Shown: positions 1 to 6,164 of the stretch, piece by piece | Layout of the letters: the number at the start of each line of letters is the position of its first letter | Numbering within the stretch: position 1 is the first letter of the stretch | Origin: 1-14-2-50-31-20 sp964617555 | Lineage (GTDB): Bacteria; Bacteroidota; Ignavibacteria; Ignavibacteriales; Melioribacteraceae | NCBI GenBank assembly: GCA_964617555.1 | Contig: CAZTYP010000123.1 | Span: 1-6,164 of the forward strand | Reading direction: 5' to 3' | Length of the DNA stretch: 6,164 bases | Made by a program: the position numbers and the translations under genes | The notes under the pieces: generated by a model | Seen by the model: only the letters and a program-made list of their open reading frames with translations | Told to the model about the DNA's origin: nothing | Databases searched by the model: none

Positions 1-2
1 TA

Positions 3-1403
3 AAAAAGGATAAAACTTATTTAGATCTAAAGTATCTTACTATGCAAGTAGATTCTTCCCTTGCAAAACAATTACAAAACATTCCCCGCACCACGGATAA
101 AAAGCCCTATAGCTTTTCGAGTGGAGCCAACATTCAATACAGAATCGTTTTCTTAAATAAGGGAATAGGGCTAGACTCTATCTACTTAATGTATATTGAA
201 GAAATCAGAATGAATCGACTTTCCGGCGAAAGTTTTTTTGTGGACGAATCGGTAAAAGATGATACAACCGAAGTACTTTCGTTCAAAGATTTATACACAT
301 TAAAACTCAACAACAATAAGCAATATCATATTTTATTGCACGAAGTTGAAAAATTTGTTGAAGAAAACGAAGGAGAAACTTTACCTTCTTTGCTGGCAAT
401 TAACCCCGACGACCGAAATAAATCCTATATGGGAATGAGTTCCCGCGATAATTCGGATTATTTTGATTATCAAAAAATAATGAACCCTCATTATATTCCC
501 ACAGACAAAAAAGCCGGTACGGGAATAAGAAGAAGTAATTCAACCGGTAAAAATTTTCGCATAGATGCTTCTTTTTCCAGAATAACTTTTTCTTTAAAAG
601 CTTTAGATTATTCAATCGGCTCAACAGGGTTCGAAATAAACACATTGGAACCGATTCTAAACCTTTTACCTTTGGAATCTGCAAACATATTTGTAGGTTT
701 ACGTTCTATTTTCAGAATCTCTTCCGAAAAGAATTTAAAAAAGGCAACGCTGATTGATGCAAAATTAATGGCTCGAATAAATACACAAAACAGTGATATT
801 TTTGATAATTACCCTGTTGTTTCCGGTGGAAAGCCAAAACTTAACCTTAATAACGGATTCGGTACCGAATTAAATCTTACCAGATTATTCGGGCTTCCGT
901 TCATTACAATTAAAGCATACTTATCAAAAAACAGTTTTGAAAACCCCAATTACCTTTTCAGAACTTCCGATTCCACGCGTGATGCATATTTCTCTTTTGC
1001 ACAATTCGAAGGTACATTTTCGTTTTATTGGAATGCGAACACAACAAAAACAAGTAGATTTCGTTTCGATTTTGGAGCGGCATACTTTGATGTTTGGAAA
1101 GCAACATACGATAATTCCGGTGAAATTACCTACTCCGATTTTGAAGGAGAAAACCACATAGTACCTGTTTTCGGTTTGGCTTACACATTTGTTCCTGCAG
1201 GAAATCCTTTTCTGGGAGCACATTTAAGAGTAATGGATACTCGCATAAACATTGGCGGATGGATTAAACTTTTTGAATTTGAACCGGATAATGTAATACG
1301 GTTTGAAGCATTTTCAATTACGGAACCTCTTACAAGGCCTTTAGCCAAATGGGAAAGTTCCGGAGGATTATTTTTTCAACTAAGATATAGATACGGATTA
1401 TAA
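3..1403 (+). CDS. Putative outer-membrane beta-barrel-type protein, 5'-truncated by the window edge
   Basis: I do not recognise the family. The first in-window ATG is at 42, but the frame has no stop back to base 3, and bases 1-2 (TA) cannot complete a stop codon. The segment before the ATG reads as ordinary protein (KKDKTYLDLKYLT). There is no Shine-Dalgarno sequence close to 42 and no signal peptide after it, so the true start and any export signal probably lie to the left. Counting from the ATG, residues 1-170 are mixed and charged, with asparagine/serine-rich stretches. From about 172 to the end at 453, short alternating hydrophobic/polar segments with many aromatics follow one another (for example around 174-190, 274-295, 316-330, 338-351, 373-384 and 388-412). 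The protein ends in FFQLRYRYGL, an amphipathic final strand, although the last residue is Leu rather than the more usual Phe. This pattern suggests a roughly 10-12-stranded barrel preceded by a periplasmic part. It lies five bases upstream of another outer-membrane-type gene, so the two are probably co-transcribed. Function is unknown. Confidence 0.75.
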   Translation, partial: KKDKTYLDLKYLTMQVDSSLAKQLQNIPRTTDKKPYSFSSGANIQYRIVFLNKGIGLDSIYLMYIEEIRMNRLSGESFFVDESVKDDTTEVLSFKDLYTLKLNNNKQYHILLHEVEKFVEENEGETLPSLLAINPDDRNKSYMGMSSRDNSDYFDYQKIMNPHYIPTDKKAGTGIRRSNSTGKNFRIDASFSRITFSLKALDYSIGSTGFEINTLEPILNLLPLESANIFVGLRSIFRISSEKNLKKATLIDAKLMARINTQNSDIFDNYPVVSGGKPKLNLNNGFGTELNLTRLFGLPFITIKAYLSKNSFENPNYLFRTSDSTRDAYFSFAQFEGTFSFYWNANTTKTSRFRFDFGAAYFDVWKATYDNSGEITYSDFEGENHIVPVFGLAYTFVPAGNPFLGAHLRVMDTRINIGGWIKLFEFEPDNVIRFEAFSITEPLTRPLAKWESSGGLFFQLRYRYGL

Positions 1404-1408
1404 CGGAT

Positions 1409-2767
1409 ATGAAGATGAAAAGAAATATTATAATTTTATTATTACTAATCGGCTCTACTTTATTAGCACAAAAAAGCGATTCAACAAAAACTGTTTCTGA
1501 ATTGGAAAAAATATATTCCAATCTGGAATACAACACAAGCAGTTTTGACGACATTAAAAAACAATGGATTATTACCGACCCTGAAATGGTACGAGATTTA
1601 TCCAATAAATTCATTGCTAATAACTACGTAAAAATTAACGGTAAAAATGCCGGCAAACAATTCATAAATAAATTTAACAATAATGTGGCAAGAGGCGATG
1701 TTGCCATTATTTTGCGTAAAAGGTTTTATGATAATGAAATCGAATATTTTGCCTTTGTTATTGACGATGACCCCGGAAACACTCCTCTTTTCGATCCGGT
1801 ATTAGACGGCTTTTACTTAAAATCCATTATAGGAAAATCTTTGTATAAAGAATTACAAAAGCAGAATTATTTTTATAACGATGTTTCCAAACAAATTTTT
1901 TCTACGAAATACGGCTACAATTTTAATGTTAATCTGAATTTGCTGAATTCGGACCTTATGTTTTGGAACACAACATCCAACGGACAAAATAAATATTTGC
2001 TTTCGTTTTTTGGTGATTGGGGTAACGACAATATCCATTTCCCGGGGTGGACAATGCAAGAATACTTTCTCGGAGCTCAACTAACATATTATTCAAAACT
2101 TCCTCCCGACCCTCGGAATTATAAGTATAAGCTTAAAGTTGGTACAGGTATCCAAACTTCAGTACCATATGAAACTACGGTCCCAGATATTCCGTTATTG
2201 CTTTCCGGACAAAATGCATACGCCGGTCTGTCGCTTTCTCTTTTCAGCAAAAACTTTTTCGTGGATATGGAAGCATCAATGACACTTACCGATTTTTCAG
2301 TATCCGATTTTGATTTCCATAAACCTACGAAATATAACTCTATCAGAAACTTTTTCAGTTTCAAACTAAGAGCCATTAACGTTGCCAACCTTTCCGATTT
2401 GGGTAAGTTGGAAATGTCTTTCGGAATTGCTACACATGACTTAAATCAATATGAATACGACCCCAAACAAGGCGGCATAGTTGACTTGATTCCGCAAAAA
2501 GAATTTATGGACAGATTTAACCATTTCATTAACGGCTCAATCGGCGTTACAAAATTAGGTGGATTAGTACAACACAGATTCAATATTTTTGTTGGATTTA
2601 ATCCTGAAGAATACGGATATTACGGTTTTAACTTGCATATGATGTTAAGCAATACATTCGGATTTGACATAAGAATGAGCAACAGTTTCGGTTTAACCAA
2701 CGTTAAATATCCATGGAGAATGGATTCCTATTTGGTATTCTCACCTGTTTTCAGAATAAACTTTTAA
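1409..2767 (+). CDS. Secreted outer-membrane beta-barrel-type protein of unknown function
   Basis: This 452-residue protein is exported. It begins MKMKRN, followed by a hydrophobic core (about residues 7-19) and a likely signal peptidase I site after Ala20 (LLA|QK). There is no lipobox cysteine. Residues 30-165 look like a soluble N-terminal region with alternating charged and hydrophobic segments, including an acidic VIDDDPGN stretch near 117-124. From about 168 onward there are repeated beta-strand-like segments rich in Phe, Tyr and Asn (for example 169-179, 196-203, 218-228, 240-250, 271-294, 313-325, 333-341, 389-397 and 404-429). The chain ends SPVFRINF, with the C-terminal aromatic residue typical of substrates of the BAM assembly machinery. 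It starts five bases after the upstream gene stops. The start is uncertain by two codons: a GGA at 1405-1407 is too close to the ATG at 1409 but well spaced for the ATG at 1415, and both give a good signal peptide. I recognise no named family. A porin, adhesin or secretion-related barrel would all fit. Confidence 0.85.
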   Translation: MKMKRNIIILLLLIGSTLLAQKSDSTKTVSELEKIYSNLEYNTSSFDDIKKQWIITDPEMVRDLSNKFIANNYVKINGKNAGKQFINKFNNNVARGDVAIILRKRFYDNEIEYFAFVIDDDPGNTPLFDPVLDGFYLKSIIGKSLYKELQKQNYFYNDVSKQIFSTKYGYNFNVNLNLLNSDLMFWNTTSNGQNKYLLSFFGDWGNDNIHFPGWTMQEYFLGAQLTYYSKLPPDPRNYKYKLKVGTGIQTSVPYETTVPDIPLLLSGQNAYAGLSLSLFSKNFFVDMEASMTLTDFSVSDFDFHKPTKYNSIRNFFSFKLRAINVANLSDLGKLEMSFGIATHDLNQYEYDPKQGGIVDLIPQKEFMDRFNHFINGSIGVTKLGGLVQHRFNIFVGFNPEEYGYYGFNLHMMLSNTFGFDIRMSNSFGLTNVKYPWRMDSYLVFSPVFRINF

Positions 2768-2770
2768 TAA

Positions 2771-2823
2771 ATAATTTATGAGGTACTGATTGCTATTTTA
2801 AATGCAATTGGTACCTCAATTAT
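2771..2823. terminator. Hairpin between convergent operons, probable terminator
   Basis: The core stem pairs 2780-2793 with 2804-2817 (GAGGTAC against GTACCTC, then a further seven pairs) around a 10-base AT loop. In the + strand transcript all 14 positions pair, two of them as G-U wobbles. In the - strand transcript those two become A/C mismatches. ATAATT at 2771-2776 can also pair with AATTAT at 2818-2823 across a three-base bulge, lengthening the stem. The element begins three bases after the + strand stop and contains the lolD stop codon (2816-2818). Pairing favours termination of + strand transcripts. The sequence that follows is more U-rich on the - strand (ATAAATTATTTATT), so it may serve both directions. 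Confidence 0.65.
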
Positions 2824-3508
2824 CAAAAATTTTTCCGTCCAACATCTTTACTACTCTATCACCAATTCCAATTAATTCCTGATTATGCGTAACAATTAAG
2901 AAAGTTAACTTTAATTCATCGCGCAATTTTTTTAGTAAGTCGTGAACAATATTACTGTTAGACGAATCGAGATTGCCCGTCGGTTCGTCCGCAAAAATAA
3001 TTTTAGGATTATTTGCCAATGCACGTGCAATGGCCACACGTTGCTGTTCACCGCCTGAAAGTTCCGCCGGCTTATGATTACCCCGTTCCGCAATATCAAC
3101 AAGTTCAAGCAATTCCATACTACGCTTATCTGCTGTGGTTTTATCAACACCTGCAATCATTTGAGGAATTGAAATGTTTTCCGTTGCCGTAAACTCGGGC
3201 AACAGATGATGAAATTGAAAAACAAATCCGAGATTTTTATTTCTGAATTTTGCAATTTCATTATCATTCATTTTATGAATATTTTGCCCGTAAAATGCCA
3301 CCTCTCCCCTGTCGGGTTTATCCAACCCCGCTAAAATATGCAATAATGTGCTTTTCCCCGCACCGGATTTTCCGACAATAACGGTTATTTTTTCTTCTTC
3401 AACCGCAAGCGAAATACCTTTTAGAATCTCTAATTTTTCCTCTCCTTTACGCATAAAGGATTTGTGAATATCACTACAACTTATTATTGTTCCCATAATA
3501 TTTTCCAT
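2816..3508 (-). CDS. lolD: LolD, ATP-binding subunit of the lipoprotein-releasing ABC transporter
   Basis: LolD is the cytoplasmic ATPase that powers extraction of mature lipoproteins from the inner membrane by LolCDE and their transfer to LolA. The product is 230 residues, close to the E. coli protein (233). Visible motifs, in order: Walker A GKSGAGKST (46-54), Q-loop Gln98, ABC signature LSGGEQQR (150-157), Walker B IIFADEP (170-176) with catalytic Glu175, D-loop NLD (179-181) and switch His208. The stretch after the Q-loop, QFHHLLPEFTATEN (98-111), closely matches the LolD-characteristic QFHHLLPDFTALEN. This separates it from FtsE and MacB-type ATPases. All catalytic residues are present. 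It is the last gene of the operon, 18 bases after the second permease. The ATG at 3508 has no upstream Shine-Dalgarno. The ATG four codons later (3496) has a GGAAAA just before it and gives 226 residues beginning MGTIIS, so it may be the real start. The stop codon lies inside the convergent hairpin. Confidence 0.95.
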   Translation of the reverse strand: MENIMGTIISCSDIHKSFMRKGEEKLEILKGISLAVEEEKITVIVGKSGAGKSTLLHILAGLDKPDRGEVAFYGQNIHKMNDNEIAKFRNKNLGFVFQFHHLLPEFTATENISIPQMIAGVDKTTADKRSMELLELVDIAERGNHKPAELSGGEQQRVAIARALANNPKIIFADEPTGNLDSSNSNIVHDLLKKLRDELKLTFLIVTHNQELIGIGDRVVKMLDGKIFDN

Positions 3509-3526
3509 TAAAAAATTTTAACAAAA

Positions 3527-4756
3527 TCATTCGTATTTTATTGAATCAATAACATTGATTTTTACGGCTCTGCGTGCGGGATAAAGCGATGCCACAAATG
3601 TTAGCAACATAGAGGTAGCCGGAATTAAAATCAAATCACTTATTTGTAATTCAACGGGTAGTGCATCAATTATATATTTTGTAGAATCAAGCGGATATAT
3701 TTTGTATTCCATTTGCAAATAGCAAATTAACAACCCCAATAACATTCCCGAAATGGTTCCTATAATACCAATCAAAATTCCTTTGAACATAAAAATTTTA
3801 AGAATCGATTTTTTTGTTACTCCCATCGACCTCAAAATTCCGATATCACGTTTTTTTTCAAGTACCGACATTGTAAGCGAAACCAGAATATTGAATGTTG
3901 CAACGGAGATAATAAGAAGCAACAGGATAAACGCCCCCCAACGTTCCAATTGCAATACGTTATAAAACTCACTATTCATATCGTACCAAGTTTTAATGGT
4001 AAAAAGTTCGCTGTCAATCTGTTTGCTCAGTTCCTTTTTAACCTTTTCGGCATTTTTATAATTATCCAATTTAATTTCGTATCCGGAAATACTGTTTGTT
4101 CCAAGTAATTTTTCAGCTGCGGTTAAATTTGTATAAAGTGTAAAATCATTACCTGCTTTATTTCTCGATTTTGAAATTCCGGTTATAATAAATTGTTGAC
4201 TGTTGGGAATTACCAGAAAATTGGTAATCATCTTTTCAATGCTGTTTAACGAAGTAACGGTAATTCTATCACCTATCCTTACCGAAAGATTCATTGCATT
4301 GGTTAAACTTATTACTGCTCCGGGAAACTCGCTCTTTTCGGATAAATCTAAACTTCCTCCCAACAATTTTTTTTCAACCCATAATTGAGAATTATCATTA
4401 TTCCTTTTAAGCCCTTTAATATCAAGCATTTGATAATTATTATTGTTTGTAATTACAATTTTACCTTGTAAATACGGAGTAAAAAATACTATTGAATTAT
4501 TTCCCGAAAGAATCTCTTCCAACTTGTTTGTTGCCGCATCCGATTTTTCTGAAATTGCCACAATACGAATATGAGGCTGTGATTCAATAAGCATTTGTTT
4601 TGCAAAACTGCCAAAGCCATTGAAAACGGAAATAACAATTATCAGTGCCGCAACCCCTATTGTTATACCCAGTGTAGAAATAATTGAAATTATAGAAATA
4701 AAATTCAATTCGTTTTTAGTCTTCAAATATTTTTTTGCAATAAAAAATTCGAACAT
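3527..4756 (-). CDS. LolC/LolE-family lipoprotein-releasing permease (second of pair)
   Basis: This is an inner-membrane permease subunit that should pair with the upstream permease and two LolD copies to release lipoproteins to LolA. It has 409 residues, the usual LolC/LolE length, with the family's 1+3 membrane layout: TM1 about 18-44, a large periplasmic domain about 46-272, TM2 274-298, TM3 322-347 and TM4 373-393. Family marks are SVFNGFG right after TM1 (43-49), the cytoplasmic coupling segment EKKRDIGILRSMGVT (300-314) that contacts the ATPase, and LYPARRA...DSIKYE at the C-terminus. Residues 169-189 form a possible hairpin insertion between two strands, where LolC carries its LolA-binding hook. 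The GIDP-type motif of the family is degenerate here (DIKGLK, 112-117). The ATG follows the upstream stop by one base (TGATATG) with no Shine-Dalgarno, so translational coupling is likely. Whether it plays the C or the E role cannot be decided by eye. MacB is excluded by the separate, LolD-type ATPase. Confidence 0.9.
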   Translation of the reverse strand: MFEFFIAKKYLKTKNELNFISIISIISTLGITIGVAALIIVISVFNGFGSFAKQMLIESQPHIRIVAISEKSDAATNKLEEILSGNNSIVFFTPYLQGKIVITNNNNYQMLDIKGLKRNNDNSQLWVEKKLLGGSLDLSEKSEFPGAVISLTNAMNLSVRIGDRITVTSLNSIEKMITNFLVIPNSQQFIITGISKSRNKAGNDFTLYTNLTAAEKLLGTNSISGYEIKLDNYKNAEKVKKELSKQIDSELFTIKTWYDMNSEFYNVLQLERWGAFILLLLIISVATFNILVSLTMSVLEKKRDIGILRSMGVTKKSILKIFMFKGILIGIIGTISGMLLGLLICYLQMEYKIYPLDSTKYIIDALPVELQISDLILIPATSMLLTFVASLYPARRAVKINVIDSIKYE

Positions 4757-4757
4757 A

Positions 4758-5978
4758 TCAATTAAACTTTATTGATTTTATCGGTGATATTTTGGAAGCA
4801 ATAACACTTGGAATTATTGCGGAAAGAATTGTAAGAAACAATGCCGAAAACATTACCATAAGATAATTGAAAAAATTAATTTTAATTGGTGCAACATTCA
4901 AAAAATAGACAGACTCAGGTAATCGGATAATTTGAAAATTAATTTGTATCAAACTTAAAACCAGTGCAGATAGTGCTCCTAAAATTATCCCGATTACTCC
5001 CAAATATGTTCCTTGATAAAGAAAAATTTGCAAAATTTGTTTTTGTGTTGCTCCCAGTGATTTTAAAATACCTATTTCAGATTTACGTTCCAAAATATTC
5101 ATTAAAACCGTACCGATAATATTAAATATTGCCACAACAACTATTAAACCCAATACAAGTGGAATCGGTTTTTTCTGTAAATCTATCCAAGTAAAAATAT
5201 TTTGGTGTTTTTGAAAAATTGTCCGAACGTAATATGGGTAACGCAAAGTTTCCTTCAATTTATCGGCAATTCTGTTAATATTTTTCAAGTTACTCAATCT
5301 AATATTATAGCCGGAAATTTCATCTTTCATATTAAATATTATTTTGGCTTTACTAAGCGGAATATATCCTTTCAAATCGTCGTATTCGGGCATTCCGCTT
5401 TCATAAATTCCTACAATCACAAACTGGGAAATTACCGGCATGTTATAAACAGAAGGAGGTCTGTTGTTCATAAGAGTAAAAAGTGTAACCTTATCCCCCA
5501 CTTTTACACGCAACTTTTCCGCAAGTTTTCTTCCAATTAAAATTTGACTTAGATTTCTTGAAGAGGATAAATATTTCCCCTTTTTTATTATTCTTTTAAT
5601 ATCAAGATTATTATTCACGGGGTCAATCCCGAAAATAACAATTCCGTCAGTACCGGCTTTGGATTTAATAATGGTATTTTTAGAAATATACTTTGAAACG
5701 GATTTAATTTCCGGACTTACCGATTGAATTTTGTTTTCCGTCTTTTTACTGTCAATCACATTTTTACCGCTATAACCCGAAATTATTATATGCGAATTAA
5801 AATTGACAATCTTTTCGCTTATTACGGAATCGAACCCGTCCAAAATTGAGAGAGCAATAATTACAACAGTTACCCCTAAAGTAATTCCGGTAATTGTTAT
5901 TACCGAAACAAAGGAAAGAAGAAACGAAAAATTTTGTGAACGAATATATTTATTTACAATAAATAGCGGAAAAGACAT
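4758..5978 (-). CDS. LolC/LolE-family lipoprotein-releasing permease (first of pair)
   Basis: This is the first gene of the exporter operon and encodes an inner-membrane permease subunit of a LolCDE-type complex. It has 406 residues with TM1 about 21-46, a periplasmic domain about 48-270, TM2 272-296, TM3 319-345 and TM4 369-393. SILDGFD (44-50) matches the conserved post-TM1 motif, FGIDP (116-120) the periplasmic GIDP motif, and ILERKSEIGILKSLGAT (295-311) the FtsX-type coupling segment. The C-terminus, ISPIKSIKFN, is the usual LolC/LolE ending. Residues 168-185 (MNNRPPSVYNMPV, then ISQF) form a proline-rich insertion between two strands, at the position of the LolC hook that binds LolA. On that basis this copy is tentatively the more LolC-like of the two, with low confidence. 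The ATG at 5978 has a weak AAGG seven bases upstream (5986-5989). It is about as long as its neighbour and shares its layout, but the sequences differ widely, as expected of distinct C and E subunits. Confidence 0.9.
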   Translation of the reverse strand: MSFPLFIVNKYIRSQNFSFLLSFVSVITITGITLGVTVVIIALSILDGFDSVISEKIVNFNSHIIISGYSGKNVIDSKKTENKIQSVSPEIKSVSKYISKNTIIKSKAGTDGIVIFGIDPVNNNLDIKRIIKKGKYLSSSRNLSQILIGRKLAEKLRVKVGDKVTLFTLMNNRPPSVYNMPVISQFVIVGIYESGMPEYDDLKGYIPLSKAKIIFNMKDEISGYNIRLSNLKNINRIADKLKETLRYPYYVRTIFQKHQNIFTWIDLQKKPIPLVLGLIVVVAIFNIIGTVLMNILERKSEIGILKSLGATQKQILQIFLYQGTYLGVIGIILGALSALVLSLIQINFQIIRLPESVYFLNVAPIKINFFNYLMVMFSALFLTILSAIIPSVIASKISPIKSIKFN

Positions 5979-5993
5979 ACAATAACCTTACAT

Positions 5994-6045
5994 AGTATAA
6001 ATAAATTTAAAGCAAAGTATAATGAAAAAAGCAAAACTTTCATAA
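5994..6045 (-). promoter_or_regulatory. Candidate promoter region of the lipoprotein-exporter operon
   Basis: Upstream of the first permease the - strand carries two TATACT boxes, at 6021-6016 and 5999-5994, each a plausible -10 element. The distal one would start transcription about 30 bases before the ATG, leaving room for the weak AAGG ribosome site. The proximal one would leave almost no leader. Neither has a good -35; the best for the distal box is TTATGA at 6045-6040. The placement suits the operon promoter, but the region is so AT-rich that chance matches are likely. Confidence 0.3.
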
Positions 6046-6048
6046 TTC

Positions 6049-6112
6049 TTGACATTAAAAAGAAAAAATTTTAACTTAGAAGTCTATTTTTAAAAGGACT
6101 TTGTTCTACAAT
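6049..6112 (+). promoter_or_regulatory. Candidate promoter(s) for the tRNA gene at the right edge
   Basis: A perfect TTGACA lies at 6049-6054 on the + strand. Seventeen bases later comes a poor -10 (TAACTT, 6072-6077), which would give a leader of about 60 bases. Alternatively TACAAT at 6107-6112 (one mismatch to TATAAT) lies about 33 bases before the tRNA but has no recognisable -35. Either could drive the tRNA gene. No coding region intervenes. Confidence 0.35.
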
Positions 6113-6144
6113 ATTTTGATTGAATCCACAAGAAAAATTCTTAT

Positions 6145-6164
6145 CGGGGCGTAGCGTAGTCCGG
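6145..6164 (+). tRNA. 5' end of a probable tRNA-Pro, cut by the window edge
   Basis: The last 20 bases read as the start of a tRNA: a 5' acceptor strand CGGGGCG (6145-6151), T8 and A9 (6152-6153), a D-stem GCGT (6154-6157), then AGTCCGG with the invariant A14 and the G18-G19 pair of the D-loop. An acceptor strand starting CGGGG followed by TAGCG is typical of bacterial tRNA-Pro. The anticodon lies outside the window, so the isotype is inferred from this 5' signature only. Confidence 0.7.

Noticed and set aside
400..684. Reading frame of 94 codons on the - strand inside the first gene
   Set aside because: It lies wholly antisense to a well-supported gene, has low-complexity Lys/Leu/Phe composition and has no ribosome site. 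It is a chance frame.
924..1223. Reading frames on both strands (924-1223 - and 937-1161 +) overlapping the first gene
   Set aside because: Their composition (many Cys and Ile/Lys, no domain pattern) is unlike the neighbours, and they overlap a longer coding frame completely.
5202..5540. 112-codon + strand frame inside the first permease
   Set aside because: The opposite strand encodes a clear LolC/LolE periplasmic domain here. This frame has no recognisable features or ribosome site.
2816..5978. MacB, FtsEX or another FtsX-type exporter as the identity of the operon
   Set aside because: MacB is a fused ATPase-permease and FtsX is shorter, at about 300 residues. The LolD-specific QFHHLLPEFTA stretch, the two permeases of about 400 residues and the NGF/DGF motif after TM1 support Lol.
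6018..6023. Perfect TATAAT on the + strand
   Set aside because: There is no acceptable -35 at 16-18 bases upstream, and it lies about 120 bases before the tRNA. It is likely a chance match in AT-rich DNA that overlaps the - strand promoter candidate.
6022..6045. Seven-codon frame MKKAKLS before the tRNA
   Set aside because: It is too short to support, has no clear ribosome site, and no downstream protein gene is visible that a leader peptide could regulate.
1..6164. Mobile elements, CRISPR arrays, riboswitches, frameshifts or horizontally acquired segments
   Set aside because: No terminal inverted repeats, transposase motifs, regularly spaced repeats or conserved leader structures were seen. 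Base composition is even across the window and all full-length genes are intact.

Overview
The window is AT-rich and has short intergenic gaps. It encodes parts of a Gram-negative cell envelope: two outer-membrane-type proteins on the + strand and a complete inner-membrane Lol-type lipoprotein exporter on the - strand. The AT-rich composition, weak or absent Shine-Dalgarno sequences, a signal peptide ending in LA|Q and large beta-rich outer-membrane proteins of no family I recognise suggest a member of the Bacteroidota/Chlorobiota/Ignavibacteria side of the FCB group. This assignment is inferred from style. There is no rRNA or marker gene to settle it.

Layout. Bases 1-1403 (+) hold the 3' part of a gene whose reading frame is open to the left edge. 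Its product ends in a long run of beta-strand-like segments. Five bases later, a second gene (1409-2767, +) encodes a 452-residue secreted protein with a clear signal peptide and a C-terminal phenylalanine, as expected of an outer-membrane beta-barrel. The two probably form one transcript. A strong hairpin at 2771-2823 separates them from the convergent - strand operon and contains the stop codon of lolD.

Read on the - strand, the exporter operon runs from a LolC/LolE-family permease (5978-4758), to a second, divergent LolC/LolE-family permease (4756-3527), to the ATPase LolD (3508-2816). The permeases are separated by one base (TGATATG), and the ATPase follows 18-30 bases later depending on its start. 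All three subunits expected for a LolCDE complex (one C-like, one E-like, two D) are therefore present and intact. The complex uses ATP to extract mature lipoproteins from the inner membrane and hand them to LolA for delivery to the outer membrane.

The 166-base gap at the right end (5979-6144) carries divergent promoter candidates. It ends at what looks like the first 20 bases of a tRNA-Pro gene cut by the window edge. I see no mobile elements, CRISPR arrays, integrases or frameshifts. The region looks like ordinary vertically inherited chromosome. The least explained parts are the two unrecognised outer-membrane-type proteins and the shared hairpin.
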